Positions 32,708 through 44,487 of a stretch of 64,000 nt of DNA are shown here, piece after piece. Positions within the stretch are counted from its first letter, which is position 1. Each line of letters opens with the position of its first letter. The notes beneath the pieces are model-generated. The model made no database searches and had not been told where the DNA came from. It was given only the letters and a program-made list of their open reading frames with translations. The DNA is from Sarocladium kiliense. Lineage: Eukaryota; Ascomycota; Sordariomycetes; Hypocreales; Sarocladiaceae. A program made the position numbers and the translations under genes. The DNA lies in NCBI GenBank assembly GCA_030734395.1, contig JAUZTG010000029.1, positions 4,650,001-4,714,000 of the forward strand. The letters are read 5' to 3'.

Positions 32708-33979
32708 TCAATAGAGTTCCATTTTCTCGAGATGGATCAGACCATTCGGTGGCTGCCGAGGTCAGACATGCGCATGATTGTGCCATGCACACAAAAGGGG
32801 TGGTTCGTCAACTTACTGGCGTGAACTGTCGCAACTTGACTCCCGCCTCCCGGAACACCTGCGCCGTTTCGCGATCCATGCTGTAGCCGTAGGCATACAC
32901 GACCTCGCTGATGCCGACCTGGCAAATCTTGATGCTACAGGTAAGGCATGGGCAAGTGTCGCAATAGATGACGGAGCCCTCGCGGATCCTGTCTCTGCCA
33001 GCTTCAAGCAAGGCATTCTCCTCAGCGTGGATGCACAAACATGTCGCCAGACCGACACCGGAACTGTTTCCCTCGTTACACCGCGGGCAGCCTCCCTCGG
33101 CACAATTCTGGAGGCCACGTGGGGTACCGTTGTAGCCAGTGCTGATGACACGGCGCTCCTTGCCAACAAGGACACACCCAACGCGACGCTTCATGCAATT
33201 GGAGCGCTGGGCGGCGAGGGAGGCCAAAGCCATGAAGTAGGTGTCCCAACTGGGGCGAAGGCGATCTGGGTTGGGAATGTCAAGCTTACCCAGCTTAGCG
33301 TATAAATGGGCGAGTGACGAGGAAGTATTGAGGAGGCGAACGGTAGCACGAGATATGAGAGGCTGTAGGCCATCCTTGGGATCATAAAGGTGCGTGTCAC
33401 TGTGCGTGACGAAGTCTTCCAGTGAGATATCTGCATCACCTGGCTGTTTGGCGCGGTGCTGGAAACGACGCCAGCGGACCGTTAGAGGAGCGTCTACAGA
33501 AAGGAGGAGAAAGAAGGGCCGGCGGATGAAGACATCGAGGACGACTTCCGTGGGGACATCGGTAGTTACGAAACGGCTGCGCCAGCGCTTTGTGACAAAG
33601 TCGAGGAGATCCTCTGGCGTGGTGAAGATGTGAGCGGGGACTGAGGGTGGGAGAGCCAGAGAAGTGTCTGGATTGGACTCGTTGATGCCATCCTTGGTGG
33701 CGAGTGCAAAGGGGGACTGAGCACCGCTGAAGGCCTTGGGGGATGAAGTCGTAGCTGTTTGGGATTGACCTTGCCATTGGTCGGAGAAGTGATGACCATT
33801 GGAGGAGGTCGGGCGGTTGGCGGCGGTATCGGACGACTGGCGAAGGTAGAGCTGGGTGAAACCGTGGTGCTCTACGAGGTAACGAGCCACAGTCTTTTTG
33901 CCGGAGCAAATGCCTAAGAATGTCAGCGACTGTACTCTATGTTTAAGAGTGACATACCTCCGCAGATTCCGATGAGCAT
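32708..33979 (-). CDS. DCD1: dCMP deaminase with N-terminal P-loop domain
   Basis: Three exons (33958-33979, 32817-33913, 32708-32752) encode 387 aa. The introns are 44 nt (GTATGT...TTAG) and 64 nt (GTAAGT...GGCAG). The first exon is only 22 nt and splits the P-loop (MLIGICGGICSGKKT). The last exon restores a 14-residue tail, PPNGLIHLEKMELY; without it the frame stops inside intron 2. The N-terminal half looks like a nucleotide-kinase P-loop fold, as in fungal DCD1. The C-terminal half is a cytidine/deoxycytidylate deaminase: His303-Ala-Glu305 gives the zinc ligand and proton shuttle, and Pro-Cys330-x-x-Cys333 gives the other zinc ligands. The enzyme converts dCMP to dUMP, feeding thymidylate synthesis, and is normally under dCTP/dTTP control. 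Confidence 0.95.
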
Positions 33980-34574
33980 CTCGGCCAAGTATGAGAGTGG
34001 TGAGAGCGGTGAGAGGGCGGTGGTGGAGGAACTTCGCGTTCGACGTCGTTGTGATGGTGTTCATGGCGAGGTGGTTCCAAGCGCGCCTCGTCCACCTGCC
34101 GTACCTTACCTTACCCTGTAGGATGTACAAATGGAGAAGTATCCCAACGAAGACTGCGGCCTATATCATATCACATGACTGTATTAGATCAAGCCTGCAA
34201 GAAATAATTCCGTCGCTTCAGGGCAGGGCATTGAACCTCCATCAATGCATTCGCGTCAAGCGTCACCTGTCCATGCTAATTCATGTCTTGATTGCAATCG
34301 GAAGATGACCGGAAACCCAAACCTAAACAGTCTTTCAAGCCTTCTGCTCCAAGCTGCAAATACGCAACAAGAATAATTGCCACAGGCTTATATGACGAGA
34401 CAAACGTCTAGAAAGAGCGCGGTATCTTAAAAAGTAAGGACGTCTTCAACCGTGAGAACAGGGATTTTGGATACTCTGTCATTGGCTAGCCGCCTGCTCC
34501 GTCGTCTGTTTCTAGTCACTCTCCAAATAACCGATACAGATCCTAATAAGAACGACCCTCTCAACAACAAATCA

Positions 34575-34646
34575 TCCGGTATGGTGTAGTGGCTAACATC
34601 GCTCGCTCTCACCGAGCAGCCCAGGGTTCGATTCCCTGTACCGGAG
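34575..34646 (+). tRNA. tRNA-Glu (anticodon CTC)
   Basis: The 72-nt cloverleaf has acceptor stem TCCGGTA/TACCGGA with discriminator G. The anticodon stem is GCTCG/CGAGC with loop CTCTCAC and anticodon CTC at 34608-34610. The T-loop B box is GGTTCGATTCC at 34625-34635. There is no intron. It reads GAG codons. Confidence 0.96.
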
Positions 34647-34659
34647 TAACGTTGCTTTC

Positions 34660-34664
34660 TTTTT
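34660..34664 (+). terminator. RNA polymerase III terminator of tRNA-Glu
   Basis: A run of five T lies 14 nt after the tRNA end, followed by further T-rich sequence. This is the usual Pol III stop signal. Confidence 0.7.
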
Positions 34665-35337
34665 GCCTTTTTATTCTTTTCAATTTCCCCTGTTAACTTA
34701 TTGCACTCTTCAACATCCTACGTTCAGTTGTCAGCATCTTTGTGGTTGTCACTCTTGTTATTGGGACTGGAGCGAAGCACATGGCAAGTTGGTACAGGCC
34801 CATGTTACTCTGAGGTGTGGCCATATGGCGACATAATTACGAATTGGTAATTTTATGCATTCGCTTCACGTGCAGTTTTCGTTTGCTTCTCAAGCTGCCT
34901 GTATAAGACTGATATGTGTCAACCTGTTTCCCCTTTTTCATGAATCATCAGAGCGTCTGGGTTGGGTTTTACCTCACGTAGGTCCCTTTGCTAGGTATCT
35001 TAGGCTAGGTATCTGAGGCAAGTGACTCTCCGGCGCGTGTTCCCCCGCCGTAACCCCGCCGTGGGGCACTGAACGCCCACCGTCGCCTCACTGTTGCAAG
35101 TGCCGGTGACCTCAGCTCCCCGCGGCTTGCCATCACCGACCCGTGACTCGCTCGACCTTTGTTGCTGCCTCACTCTGCCATCACCTGACGGTCGCGAACC
35201 CCGTGAGGGCCTCACATCACGCGCCGCGATTTAGCCTTGACTTTCTCACGTATCTTAGGTTGTTGCCTCTTTGGACTCGCACCCCAAGATCGCAACCGAA
35301 TCCATTCCGACCCGGCGCAAGTCGCAGTTGCGTTATC

Positions 35338-37585
35338 ATGGCCTCCCCTCTTCAGTTCGCGACCTTCACCTCCGAAATTGAGCTTCCCTTTTACTCGGCT
35401 CTGTTCGCCTCCAAACTCGACTATGACAAACTCGACGACTCGGCGCGCAGCGTTCTGGGTCTCTACCAGCCTCGCTATGAGGATCCCGAGTCAAGTTGCC
35501 GCATGCAGATCCTCGGCAACGCCTTGACCAGCCATCAGTAAGCTTGCCTCCTTTGACCGCAGGGATCGTCGTGATAGGCGATCAACAGCCACAGCGGCTG
35601 ACAGAGCACAGTGCTCCTCTTGGGGCTGCGCGAGCCGAGGGTACGATTCGAAATGTAAATACTTTGGAGGCATTTCGCAATATGGACAAGGCTGCTATGT
35701 TAAAGCGAGCCGCCAACACGGTTTGTTGCCACACAGTCTTGTCTCGCCCCGAACTCGAAACTGACAATGTAGATCTGGAACGCCATTAACGACGGCACAA
35801 TATACTCTGCCCCTTCACTTCTCTCGTCCTTCGTGCTTCTCTCTTATGCCGACCTTAAAAAGTACAAATTCACGTACTGGTTCGCCTACCCTGCCCTACA
35901 TTCCGACCCAGCCTGGAAGCGAACAGGTCCCGCCGAACGACTCACGGCCGACGAGAGCACAGCATTGGTCGAGAGAGTCGGAACTTGGCGGTACAGTGTC
36001 GATGGTCGCGAGCATGGGTTCTTCATTGCGAAGAAGGTTCAGGGTGATGATCCAGATTCTGGGGAGGCGGATACGCCGTCAAGCCTCCCGTATCACTGGA
36101 AGGTCGGGTCACTACGTGACTTTGAGGAGGGCTTCTTTAACGGCATCCCCGAGGCTGACCGTTATGTGGCCTTTGTTGATCCATCCACATACCCAGAGGG
36201 GCCGGGCTGGCCATTGCGCAACTTGCTAGTGCTCGTCAGGCAGCGCTTCAAGCTCACAAAGGTCAGGGTTCTCTGCTTCCGTGACACGCAGGCTAGGAGG
36301 CACGAGGCGCAGAGTATTATCTTGCCACTCCAGATGGACGAGCAAACGGACATGGAGATCAAGGAAATGCCAAAGGTCACCGGCTGGGAGCGTGCGCGAA
36401 ACGGCAAATTGCAGGCACAGCAGGCCAACTTGGGCGAGTATATGGACCCGGCGCGGCTGGCAGATTCGTCGGTCGACCTTAACCTGAAGCTCATGAAATG
36501 GCGCCTCGCGCCAGACCTGGATCTGGACCTTATCAAAAGGACGAAATGTCTGCTGCTCGGAGCTGGCACCCTCGGCGGCTACGTGTCAAGAAACTTGATG
36601 GGCTGGGGTGTTCGCAAGATCACATTTGTCGACTATGGCAAGGTCTCGTACTCGAATCCTGTGCGCCAGCCCCTGTTCGAATTCGAGGATTGTGTCGACG
36701 GAGGCAAGCCCAAAGCGCCCCGTGCAGCAGAGGCTCTCAAGCGCATTTATCCTGGCGTCGAGAGCGAAGGACACTCGCTTGCGGTTCCTATGCTTGGCCA
36801 CCCGTTCACGGATGAAACGAAGACAAAGACGGATCTTGAAAAGCTCGAAACTCTGATCAAGGAGCACGACGTCATCTTTTTGCTAATGGACACGCGCGAA
36901 TCGAGGTGGTTACCGACTGTGATCGGCAAGGCTTCGGGCAAGATTGTCATGAACGCCGCGCTTGGCTTTGACTCATATGTGGTGATGCGGCATGGTGTGG
37001 AGCATGGAGAAGAAGGAGGTGCCTCCCTTGGGTGCTATTTCTGCAATGACGTTGTTGCGCCTGCGGATGTAAGTCGATTGCCGTGAACAATGTTCTGACA
37101 TGTTGCTGATGAGTCGCTAGTCCATGAAAGACCAGACGCTGGACCAACAGTGCACTGTTACACGACCAGGCGTCGCCGCTATTGCTTCAGCCTTGCTCGT
37201 CGAGATGCTTACAAGCCTGCTTCAGCATCCACTGAAACATGCAGCGCCGGCGCCTCAACCTATTCATGGCCGTCATCTCGAGCGTGATCCCCCCTCTCAC
37301 CCTCTCGGTCTTGTCCCCCATCAGATCAGGGGCTATGTGTCAACTTTCAACAACCTTGTGATCCGAGGCCAATCCTATGATAGCTGCAGCGCGTGTAGCC
37401 CGCGCATCTTGGATGCGTATCGCAAAGACGGGTGGGGTTTCGTGAAGAGAGCCCTAATGGAGGCGGGATATGTGGCGGAATTGAGCGGTTTGGCGGAAGT
37501 GCAGAGGAGGGCAGAAGAGATGGCAGGGGAGGTAGACTGGGAAGAAGAGGACGACCTTGAAGATGGGGAAGGGGAACTTCTGTAA
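35338..37585 (+). CDS. ATG7: Autophagy E1-like activating enzyme ATG7
   Basis: Four exons (35338-35537, 35612-35720, 35773-37068, 37121-37585) encode 689 aa. The introns are 74, 52 and 52 nt with GTAAGC, GTTTGT and GTAAGT donors; every junction keeps the frame. The N-terminal domain starts MASPLQFATFTSEIELPFY, with IWNAINDGTIYSAPSLLSSF and YADLKKYKFTYWFAYPAL typical of ATG7. The adenylation domain has the nucleotide loop GAGTLG at residues 366-371 and VDYGKVSYSNPVRQPLF. The catalytic cysteine is Cys546 in LDQQCTVTRPG. An acidic tail (EEEDDLEDGEGELL) ends the protein. It activates Atg8 and Atg12 with ATP and passes them to Atg3 and Atg10 in cytosolic autophagosome formation. The length is slightly above the 630 aa of yeast Atg7. 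Confidence 0.97.
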
Positions 37586-37819
37586 CGAGAGTGACTGCAT
37601 AAAGGATTCTGGATACACGAAGGGCTTGGTTGCTGGATTGGCGTTTGCGTGGTCTGGGGTGGCGTTCGGACTGATGGACACAGCTGGTATCATTTGAATC
37701 TTGAACAGATAACGATTGATTCAACTTGAACGCCTGATCTTTCTTTCACCATGTCCAGCGACCTTGTAAGAAGACGTTAGCATGTGGACTGAGTCGACAC
37801 ATGCGTCACAGGATGGCCC

Positions 37820-38060
37820 AGGTCCCAGCAGAGCTCTTTGCAGCCTTGCTTGAGCTCTGGGTAGACTTGAGGGAAGCTCTGTAAGTAAACGCAGAGTGGA
37901 AGGAGTAACTTAATGGGAACTATATGTGAGCCCGAAAGGCGCGGAATCTAATGATAACTTGTGTTAGAGGTCGGTGCCGGTCTCTCTCAACGCTACCAAC
38001 CTCGTATAGGATCGTAGGACAAATTGTAGGACTCCTAGGAAGTAAGCATAAATCGTCATT
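37820..38060 (-). pseudogene. Relic of subtilisin C-terminal exons
   Basis: The plus strand reads AGAGCTCTTTGCAGCC, then TAGACTTGAGGGAAGCTCTG. This mirrors 39572-39626 in exon 10 of the intact gene (GAGCTCTTTGCAGCC..., TAGACTTCTGGGAAGCTCTG). The following part, GTCGGTGCCGGTCTCTCTCAACGCTACCAACCT, matches the exon 9 region (GTCGATGTTATCTCTGCCCACACCGCCAACCT) in the same order. The frames are broken. The order and strand fit a tandem copy downstream of the intact gene. Confidence 0.75.
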
Positions 38061-38851
38061 GGGGGTGGGATCGGTACCTGTAACTCTTGTTGGCTCGACT
38101 TAGTTGACCCTCCACGATACCATGCTCCATATGCTGATATAGGTGAGAAGCAAGGATGCATCGGCAATACTTTTTGTGTATAAGAATATTACAGAGAGCG
38201 AAAATCATCTCCCAGGAGCCTGCTTCCTAGATCTTATTTGTCTGGACTCTTGAGTCTTGATTTCTCGTTTCATACCTTCATGCATTGTCTAGTAAAGCCA
38301 GATTTGTGCCGTTCGTGCCACAATTCCCGGCCCCGATACCTACTGTTGAAAGTGCTGTAGGACTGCACGAGATACGAGCTGTGCCAAGAGAGTGCTCCTA
38401 CTACTATCGTGCGAGCCGAAAAGGGTTCGCATCCTGACCGTTAGTATAGCTTGTGACGTAGACTTTAGAACCGTTCCTCATACGCATCCGTCGATATCCG
38501 AATGTGACATACAATGTGCTTTCCTGGTGCGGAGAGGCAATGAGGGTTATCTTGCAATAGTATTACACATTACTTCTTGGGATTACTTCCTGAAGCCTGT
38601 GTCCCTCCACCCACTATGAAGCAGATCATATTTTTCAGCTTCCTCGCGGCGGGAAAGGCTGTCGCTGAGTCAGTCCTCGACTGGTATGACCCTATGGTTG
38701 ACGTTGGGCCCATCTACTCGGTCCAGTATCTATCATTCCGTGCTAGACGGACGCACAGATCCCTAGGCTGTTTCTGTGACGCAACCAGAGTATGTTCGAT
38801 ACAACAGGCCGCGTGGAAACAGAACATATGTGAAGCATTCTTGTTACTTTA

Positions 38852-38940
38852 GTATCCATAAATGCAACCATGGCACCTTTCCCAAAGAAAACGATGTCAT
38901 GAGCCTTATCCATTCCAGTATGATTTGAGCCGTGCATATG
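38852..38940 (-). pseudogene. Relic of subtilisin catalytic-Asp exon
   Basis: The minus-strand translation contains TGMDKAHDIVFFGKGAMVAF then MDTKVT. The intact gene has TGVDKAHEAGFFGQGAVIAV then IDTGVQ in exon 2. The catalytic Asp is kept, but the DTG motif reads DTK and the flanking frame is not continued. With the 37820-38060 piece it forms the remains of one truncated duplicate whose middle is missing. Confidence 0.8.
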
Positions 38941-39068
38941 TAGACGACTGAGATCACTCAGGTGCTCTTCCTTTGTGTAAGTAAAGCGACTTCTGCGAAA
39001 CAATCAGGTCGTTGCGTGCTTATTCTCGTGACAGGCCACGTGGATCGAGCTCTTGCGTGACCAGGGTC

Positions 39069-42000
39069 CTAAATCTCTAGCTCGCGAACCTGGATCTGGG
39101 GCGTATCCCAAATATCCCAATTATCAGAGTTCTTAGGATTTCCATACGGAATCAAAGCTGCGAATCTCATTCTATCATATTCCAAGTCAGCCGGGTACAG
39201 ACCAGTCAATACTGTGCCTCGTCCCGAGGCATGCTTGTTGAAGACTCACGTGTAGTTCCCTGGCTGGATGTATGATCCATTAGCTAGCTTACCCATCCAC
39301 CAGAACGAACCCTGCTGATAGATCATGGTGGAGAAGCGCGTCAAGTCCCGAACAGGAAATGAAATGGTGTCCTCTCGATCCATTGATTCGGGGTTGAATG
39401 CCCAGTTGCCTGCTGAGTAGCGGTAGTAGGTTGCAGAACCAACGTAACCTTTCTCGCCGGGAACGGGCGGGTAGGTCCAACGGTGTTCGGGCCAATTCGC
39501 TTCGTATATCTTGAACGGTGAAATAAGCACGTGATCAGACTTGATGAATGTACAGATTGACTCACATCCCATCGGAGCTCTTTGCAGCCCCATTTCAGCT
39601 CGGTATAGACTTCTGGGAAGCTCTGTTCGTACCGGGTTGCGTTGAAAGAGTAACTGAACAGAAGTCAAGAGTGAATCCAATAGGAGGAGACTTCCATGAT
39701 TACCTATGATAGATGTCGATGTTATCTCTGCCCACACCGCCAACCTGATACGGTGTGGTTTGGGAGAACAAGTTGCGTCTCATGTTCTCCTTAAGGTTGA
39801 AACCAAGTCCTATTTAGGTCAACATAGGTTTTAGGCCTTGATGAGCGTAGAAAACTGTTGTTACTAACCCATATAAGGCACAGATAATTCTTCACCAAAA
39901 GAACTGCGGATCAGGACCTTGCCGCTGTATACCGGCATCTGCTGCTCATCAAGGCCCTGTGGAGGTTTAAAGTTGAATCTGTGAAGCATATCATCATCAG
40001 CTGTGCTCCAGGCCACTTTCTGAATCCCACTCTCCACTCACTGCGCAGTCTTGACTTGTCCCGGTGCTACTTTGAATGTGCCTGTTGGGAAAGAGACTCG
40101 AGGCACCATTGAGTGCGGTTCCAAGCCCCTCTGCAAGTTCGCGAGAAATGACGGGTGGCTTTGGGATTGGGCTTCAATACCACCCGCTGGCTGCAGTGCG
40201 AACTTGTACGTCGCCTCCTTTTCACCAGTGTTCTTGATCTGGACCTTGTGGTACCTCGAGAAGGTGTGCGTATCGTTGAGAGCAATATTGTCGAATGTCA
40301 GGGATGTAGTGTAGTTCACCACCTTCCACGCATCGACCTGGCCAGTGCCTACCTGTATAACAGGAGCCCAGTAACCATAATCGATGGGATCTTCTTCCTC
40401 AACTGCAACAGTGTACCAGGGGACAGACCCACCACTCGAGATGATACGATTTGAAAGCTGTCGAGCCCATTCGGGCCCGTGCGCGTTCCTTCCGCCAAAC
40501 TTACCGACCCAGAGAGCGGCAATCCCGGCAACGTACGGTGTTGCCATCGACGTGCCGCTGAGGACAGCCCATGAGTCGGTAGGGAACGTGCTGTAGATGT
40601 AGCCTCCAGGTGCAGCGACGTCCGGCTTCACATCTCCCTCGAAAGAACCGCCCCAGGTGGTGTATGGACTGGGAAGTCCGCCGGCAGAGTTGTATGCACC
40701 GAGCCTCCAGCTGGGATGCTTAGAGAAGTCGGCAGTCACGCTGCCTCCAGACTTGAATGTCGAGATAATAGCCTCACCTGCGGCCTCCTCAATTATTCCA
40801 AGCGATGGCTCAGAAAGCCACGACGAAGCTCGAGTGAAAGGACCGTTGGTGTTGTAAAGCAAGACGTGTTGCGCCCCAATTGCCTCGAGGTTTAGCTGCT
40901 TGATGTAATTGTAGCAACCTCCGGGGCGAACAAGGGCAATTTTCCCGGACATGTCAGGAGCATCATCGTTCATTGGTTCGCATGCATTGTCGTTCTCAGA
41001 AGCGAAGCTTGATACAGGTACGATGGGCAAGTCCTTAGCATTCCACGGATCTTCTGACGGCAGAAAAGCATATGTGGACGTGTTCGTCTCTCCCTCCAAG
41101 GAGAAGGTCATTTCGAACGGCTCAGCTGGCATCTCGCGCGCCTGCGTAGAGGCAACGGCGATGACGTGAGGTCCCAAGGCCCCATTACTGCCGAAGAAAG
41201 GGCCATTGATACCTTCATTGCCGGCTGCGATGGTGACGACAACGCCGCTGTCTACTATGCGAGAAGCGATAACGCCCCAGGCGTTTGTGCTGAAGCCGTT
41301 TGTACCTCCAATGCTTGCGGTGATGATGTCGGCCTGCAGGAGGCAAGGAGTCAGTAGAAGTTGGGCTCGTAGATCACAGATGGACAATACTTACACCATC
41401 TTCATAAGCCAAGAGGAATGCCTGGATGAGGGTATCCTCGTCCGTATAACCCTGTTGTAAATGTCAACGCAGACCCTCGACTTTTCATGGGGGAAACCCT
41501 AACTAACGTAACCAGTGAAGACTTTGTACGATAAAATCGTTGCCTCAGGAGCAACTCCCGTGAACCTGGTTTGTCAGTTCTCTGTGCGCGATAGACGGTG
41601 TTAGCTCTTACCCTTCTGACTTGCCAGCAATGATGCCCGTGACATGAGTCCCGTGGCCATTGTAGTCCATTGGGTCGTCGTCTGGGATCTTTTCTGGATC
41701 GTATGGCCATTCTTTTCCCGTGTCTTAGTACGGAGCATGGATGCTGAATGTTGTGAGGCTTACCACCGTCACCGACGAGATCATATCCTCCTGCAACCTT
41801 GCATCCTTCGCCAAAGCATCCTCCAAGCTGCAAATGTCAGGAGAGAAGGGATCTGGAGCTCAAGTCTGGTGTCTTACAGCTTCATGGGTGTACTGGACAC
41901 CGGTGTCAATGACTGCAATCACGGCGCCTTGCCCAAAGAAGCCGGCTTCATGAGCCTTGTCCACTCCAGTATATTCGTGAATACTCCAGTTTCTTGCAGC

Positions 42001-42433
42001 AAGATCATTTTTGAGGATCTCCTGCGGTTCTGACGGAGCAAGCTTGATGGCAGTCATTGGCCAAGCATTCACAACCTCTTTAGTGCGTTGAAGGGAGTCT
42101 ATGTTGTCTGCCTCAGACTCGACACTCAAGCCCTTGAAGACAGTTGTGTCAAATGTCTTGAGGACCTTGCCGCCACGGGACTTGATGCGCGACTGAACCT
42201 GGGAGACGGACTCGCGCTACTCAGAAGGTCAGTCAGACAGAACAACATGATTGAGTCAAGCATGAAGCAGACTAAAATAGACTTACAGCATCAATTTCAA
42301 TGATGTACCTCTTCGGAACTATGGTGTCGTTATGGCCGACAAATTCATCCTCGACAACGCTGGCTACGTTGACCTGGGCAAGTGCCCCTACAGCCAATAA
42401 GAGGACCGCGGCGTTTCTCATGGAAAGATGCAT
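39069..42433 (-). CDS. Secreted subtilisin-like serine protease (S8) with PA insert
   Basis: Twelve exons: 42287-42433, 41878-42216, 41764-41827, 41612-41723, 41508-41565, 41395-41451, 40042-41333, 39869-39978, 39704-39809, 39566-39653, 39250-39509, 39069-39171. They encode 911 aa, and all phases agree. The introns are 40-78 nt. A signal peptide (MHLSMRNAAVLLLAVGALA; a second in-frame ATG is at 42421) is followed by an inhibitor-I9-like propeptide (KRYIIEIDA, about 45-115). The catalytic triad is Asp153 (VIDTG), His207 (NGHGTH) and Ser521 (SGTSMATPY). A protease-associated insert lies at about 340-470, before the Ser, and a long C-terminal Fn3/beta region closes the protein. This build matches fungal minor extracellular (Vpr/pyrolysin-type) proteases. 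Decayed pieces of a duplicate lie just downstream. The role is extracellular protein degradation. Confidence 0.93.
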
Positions 42434-44487
42434 TCTTCTCGATGTCTGCTATGACAGCCTTGGATATTTGCATTTTTGATGCAATTCTGCTTCCTAGCTT
42501 TATACTCCCTTACCATGACATTGGTATTTGACCGAACAGCACCAGGAGTCACATTCTGTGCCGCACATGGCCTCGCGTATTCCGGAAAATTCGGGGGCTT
42601 ACCCAACCGACCTGCCCGATTCGCTTAACACGATGGAAGAGACAAAAGAAGTCCTCAGCCGTGGCGGCTGGGCTAGGATCTCGAAGGGTGGCTTGCATGC
42701 ATCTCTGCAAGGACCCTTTGCTGCTGCAGGCACGGACGCCTCGTCGAACTGGTCACAATAGCTATGTGTGAGCATGTCCAAAGAGAGGGAATGTGAGGTT
42801 TAGAAAGAAAAGGATGCCAATTGAGGTTGGCTTTTGCAGTCGGTCAGTGGCAGAAAGGGGTGACCACAGGGGTTCCTTATCGCCATGCATGCAGGTTGCA
42901 CCATATCCGGATCACTTACATGGAATCGAGTATCTCGACTGATAAAGATGCCAGAAGTTCTTCAACGTATCTACCAAGTGATGATGAAAAGTGAGAACAC
43001 GAGAGATCCGTGGAGAGAGAGACACTAGGGGATTGCTAGAATGAGAAGGAGGATATCGTCCTCGCTTGAGAGCCCTGGGCTGGTCGTGATTCGATGTTGA
43101 TATCGTCGAAGGGAGGGGCAGGCAGAGACGTGTCGGAATTTTACCGAATCGGCATTGATGCAGATAATGGTCTTCGTAAATAGTTCCAGAACCCGCAAGA
43201 CCCTTGTCAGTACTTCTGCAGCCGCCCTTCTTTCCTTCACGTAAACGTTGCAAGAGTAAGCGGTCGCTTTCATGAGGTGTCAGCTTGGGCAGGGTTATCG
43301 GACTGGTATGATGGATGACTCTGCGTTTTCCTGCAAAGGAGCTTTCGGATAATTAGATCCCTGACGGGAGATGAGCGATATTTTGGCAAAATCGAAAAGG
43401 CAAATTGCATATAACCTCGCCAGGAGACGAGAACAGAAGAGACTGGACTTGCCATTTTGACTACATACCAACTCGGTGTGTGGCCATCTCACCGAGGCGC
43501 CTATCATCAACAGCTTCACGAATACAGTTCCTTGTGTTCCGTTCTCTACATCGATCCGGAATACATCCCAGTAGCGGCACTTCACGACCCATTCTTTCGG
43601 CTCGCTTCTCTCGTGTTGGAATTGAACGAGGTAGTCACTCACTGTACGGCGCGAGCATGCCATGGGACAAACACGCACGGACTTTGCCGAATATGGGGAA
43701 GATAGGTTCAGGAATCGAGACATCAAGCCGGATGGTGCAGGTGGAATGAATAGTCGAGGTCCAGAGACTGCATTGTTGACGACGATCACCAGAGAGGTAG
43801 TCGATTCGGCACTGATGGATTCGACAACGCAACGTTGGCATAACTGACACGTCGCTTTATCACAGCTTCACAATCAAATCACGTATAGCGACAGCAAGAA
43901 AACAAAGGCGCGAGAACAGCTTCGTTTGGATGGGTATCGAGATTAAGATTGTTCGCGTGCTGCTCCCAAGGTCCCCCCACAACCAGCTCGCCAAGCGTAC
44001 AGACGATAGTGCAAAAAGACCTGACCCCTTCGCGCGTGAAACAAAGTAGAAAATAGAAAGTGAAGGGAGCGTGCGTGAGAATTAGATGCGGCCGTGATCG
44101 TAGTGAAGGAAAGCGCTGCTGCCTCATGTTGTGATGCGCAGATTCGTCGTCGCCTATGCACCATGCGCCTCGTCATACCCGATGGCAATTGGCGTGAACT
44201 GACCGAGTCGTGTCGTGAGCAAAGCAGATCGGTGTTACGAGAGCAAGGACCACGGGAATGTCAGCTGGATGGCGTCGCGTGGAGTAAGCGAAGCTGATCC
44301 TCTGCCACGCTCCGGCCACTGGCGGCCCACACGTCATTTCCGGCGGGTATGCGTTATGCCCTGTGCATGGCGTGGATAGCATAGCGACAGGGCAACATCG
44401 AACGAGACGAAGGCGCTAGGCCAAAGGCGATGGCAAATCACTGTCGCATATTGAAGCACGGGCAGCGTGCAGATGGCGTTTTGGCGC
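42434..44487. other. Intergenic, no gene recognised
   Basis: Two kilobases include the protease promoter and the 3' flank of the PMP3 gene. Frames of up to 164 codons (43295-43789, minus) lack motifs or splice context. I see nothing else. Confidence 0.5.

Larger units (their letters stand above)
33980..35337. other. Divergent promoter region holding a tRNA gene
   Basis: This region separates the divergently transcribed dCMP deaminase and ATG7 genes and contains tRNA-Glu. Short tandem AGGTATCTTAGGCTAGGTATCT-like words occur near 34994-35012. No further gene is seen. Confidence 0.6.
37586..39068. other. Intergenic with decayed protease fragments
   Basis: No intact gene is seen. Two stretches are clearly related to exons of the neighbouring subtilisin-like gene and are listed as pseudogene pieces. 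The rest shows no clear coding content. Confidence 0.65.

Noticed and set aside
33394..33633. Plus-strand frames inside the dCMP deaminase gene
   Set aside because: They are antisense shadows of a well-supported exon with zinc-site motifs.
43295..43789. 164-codon minus-strand frame
   Set aside because: It shows no motif, signal peptide or family likeness, and overlaps equally long unrelated frames on the other strand.
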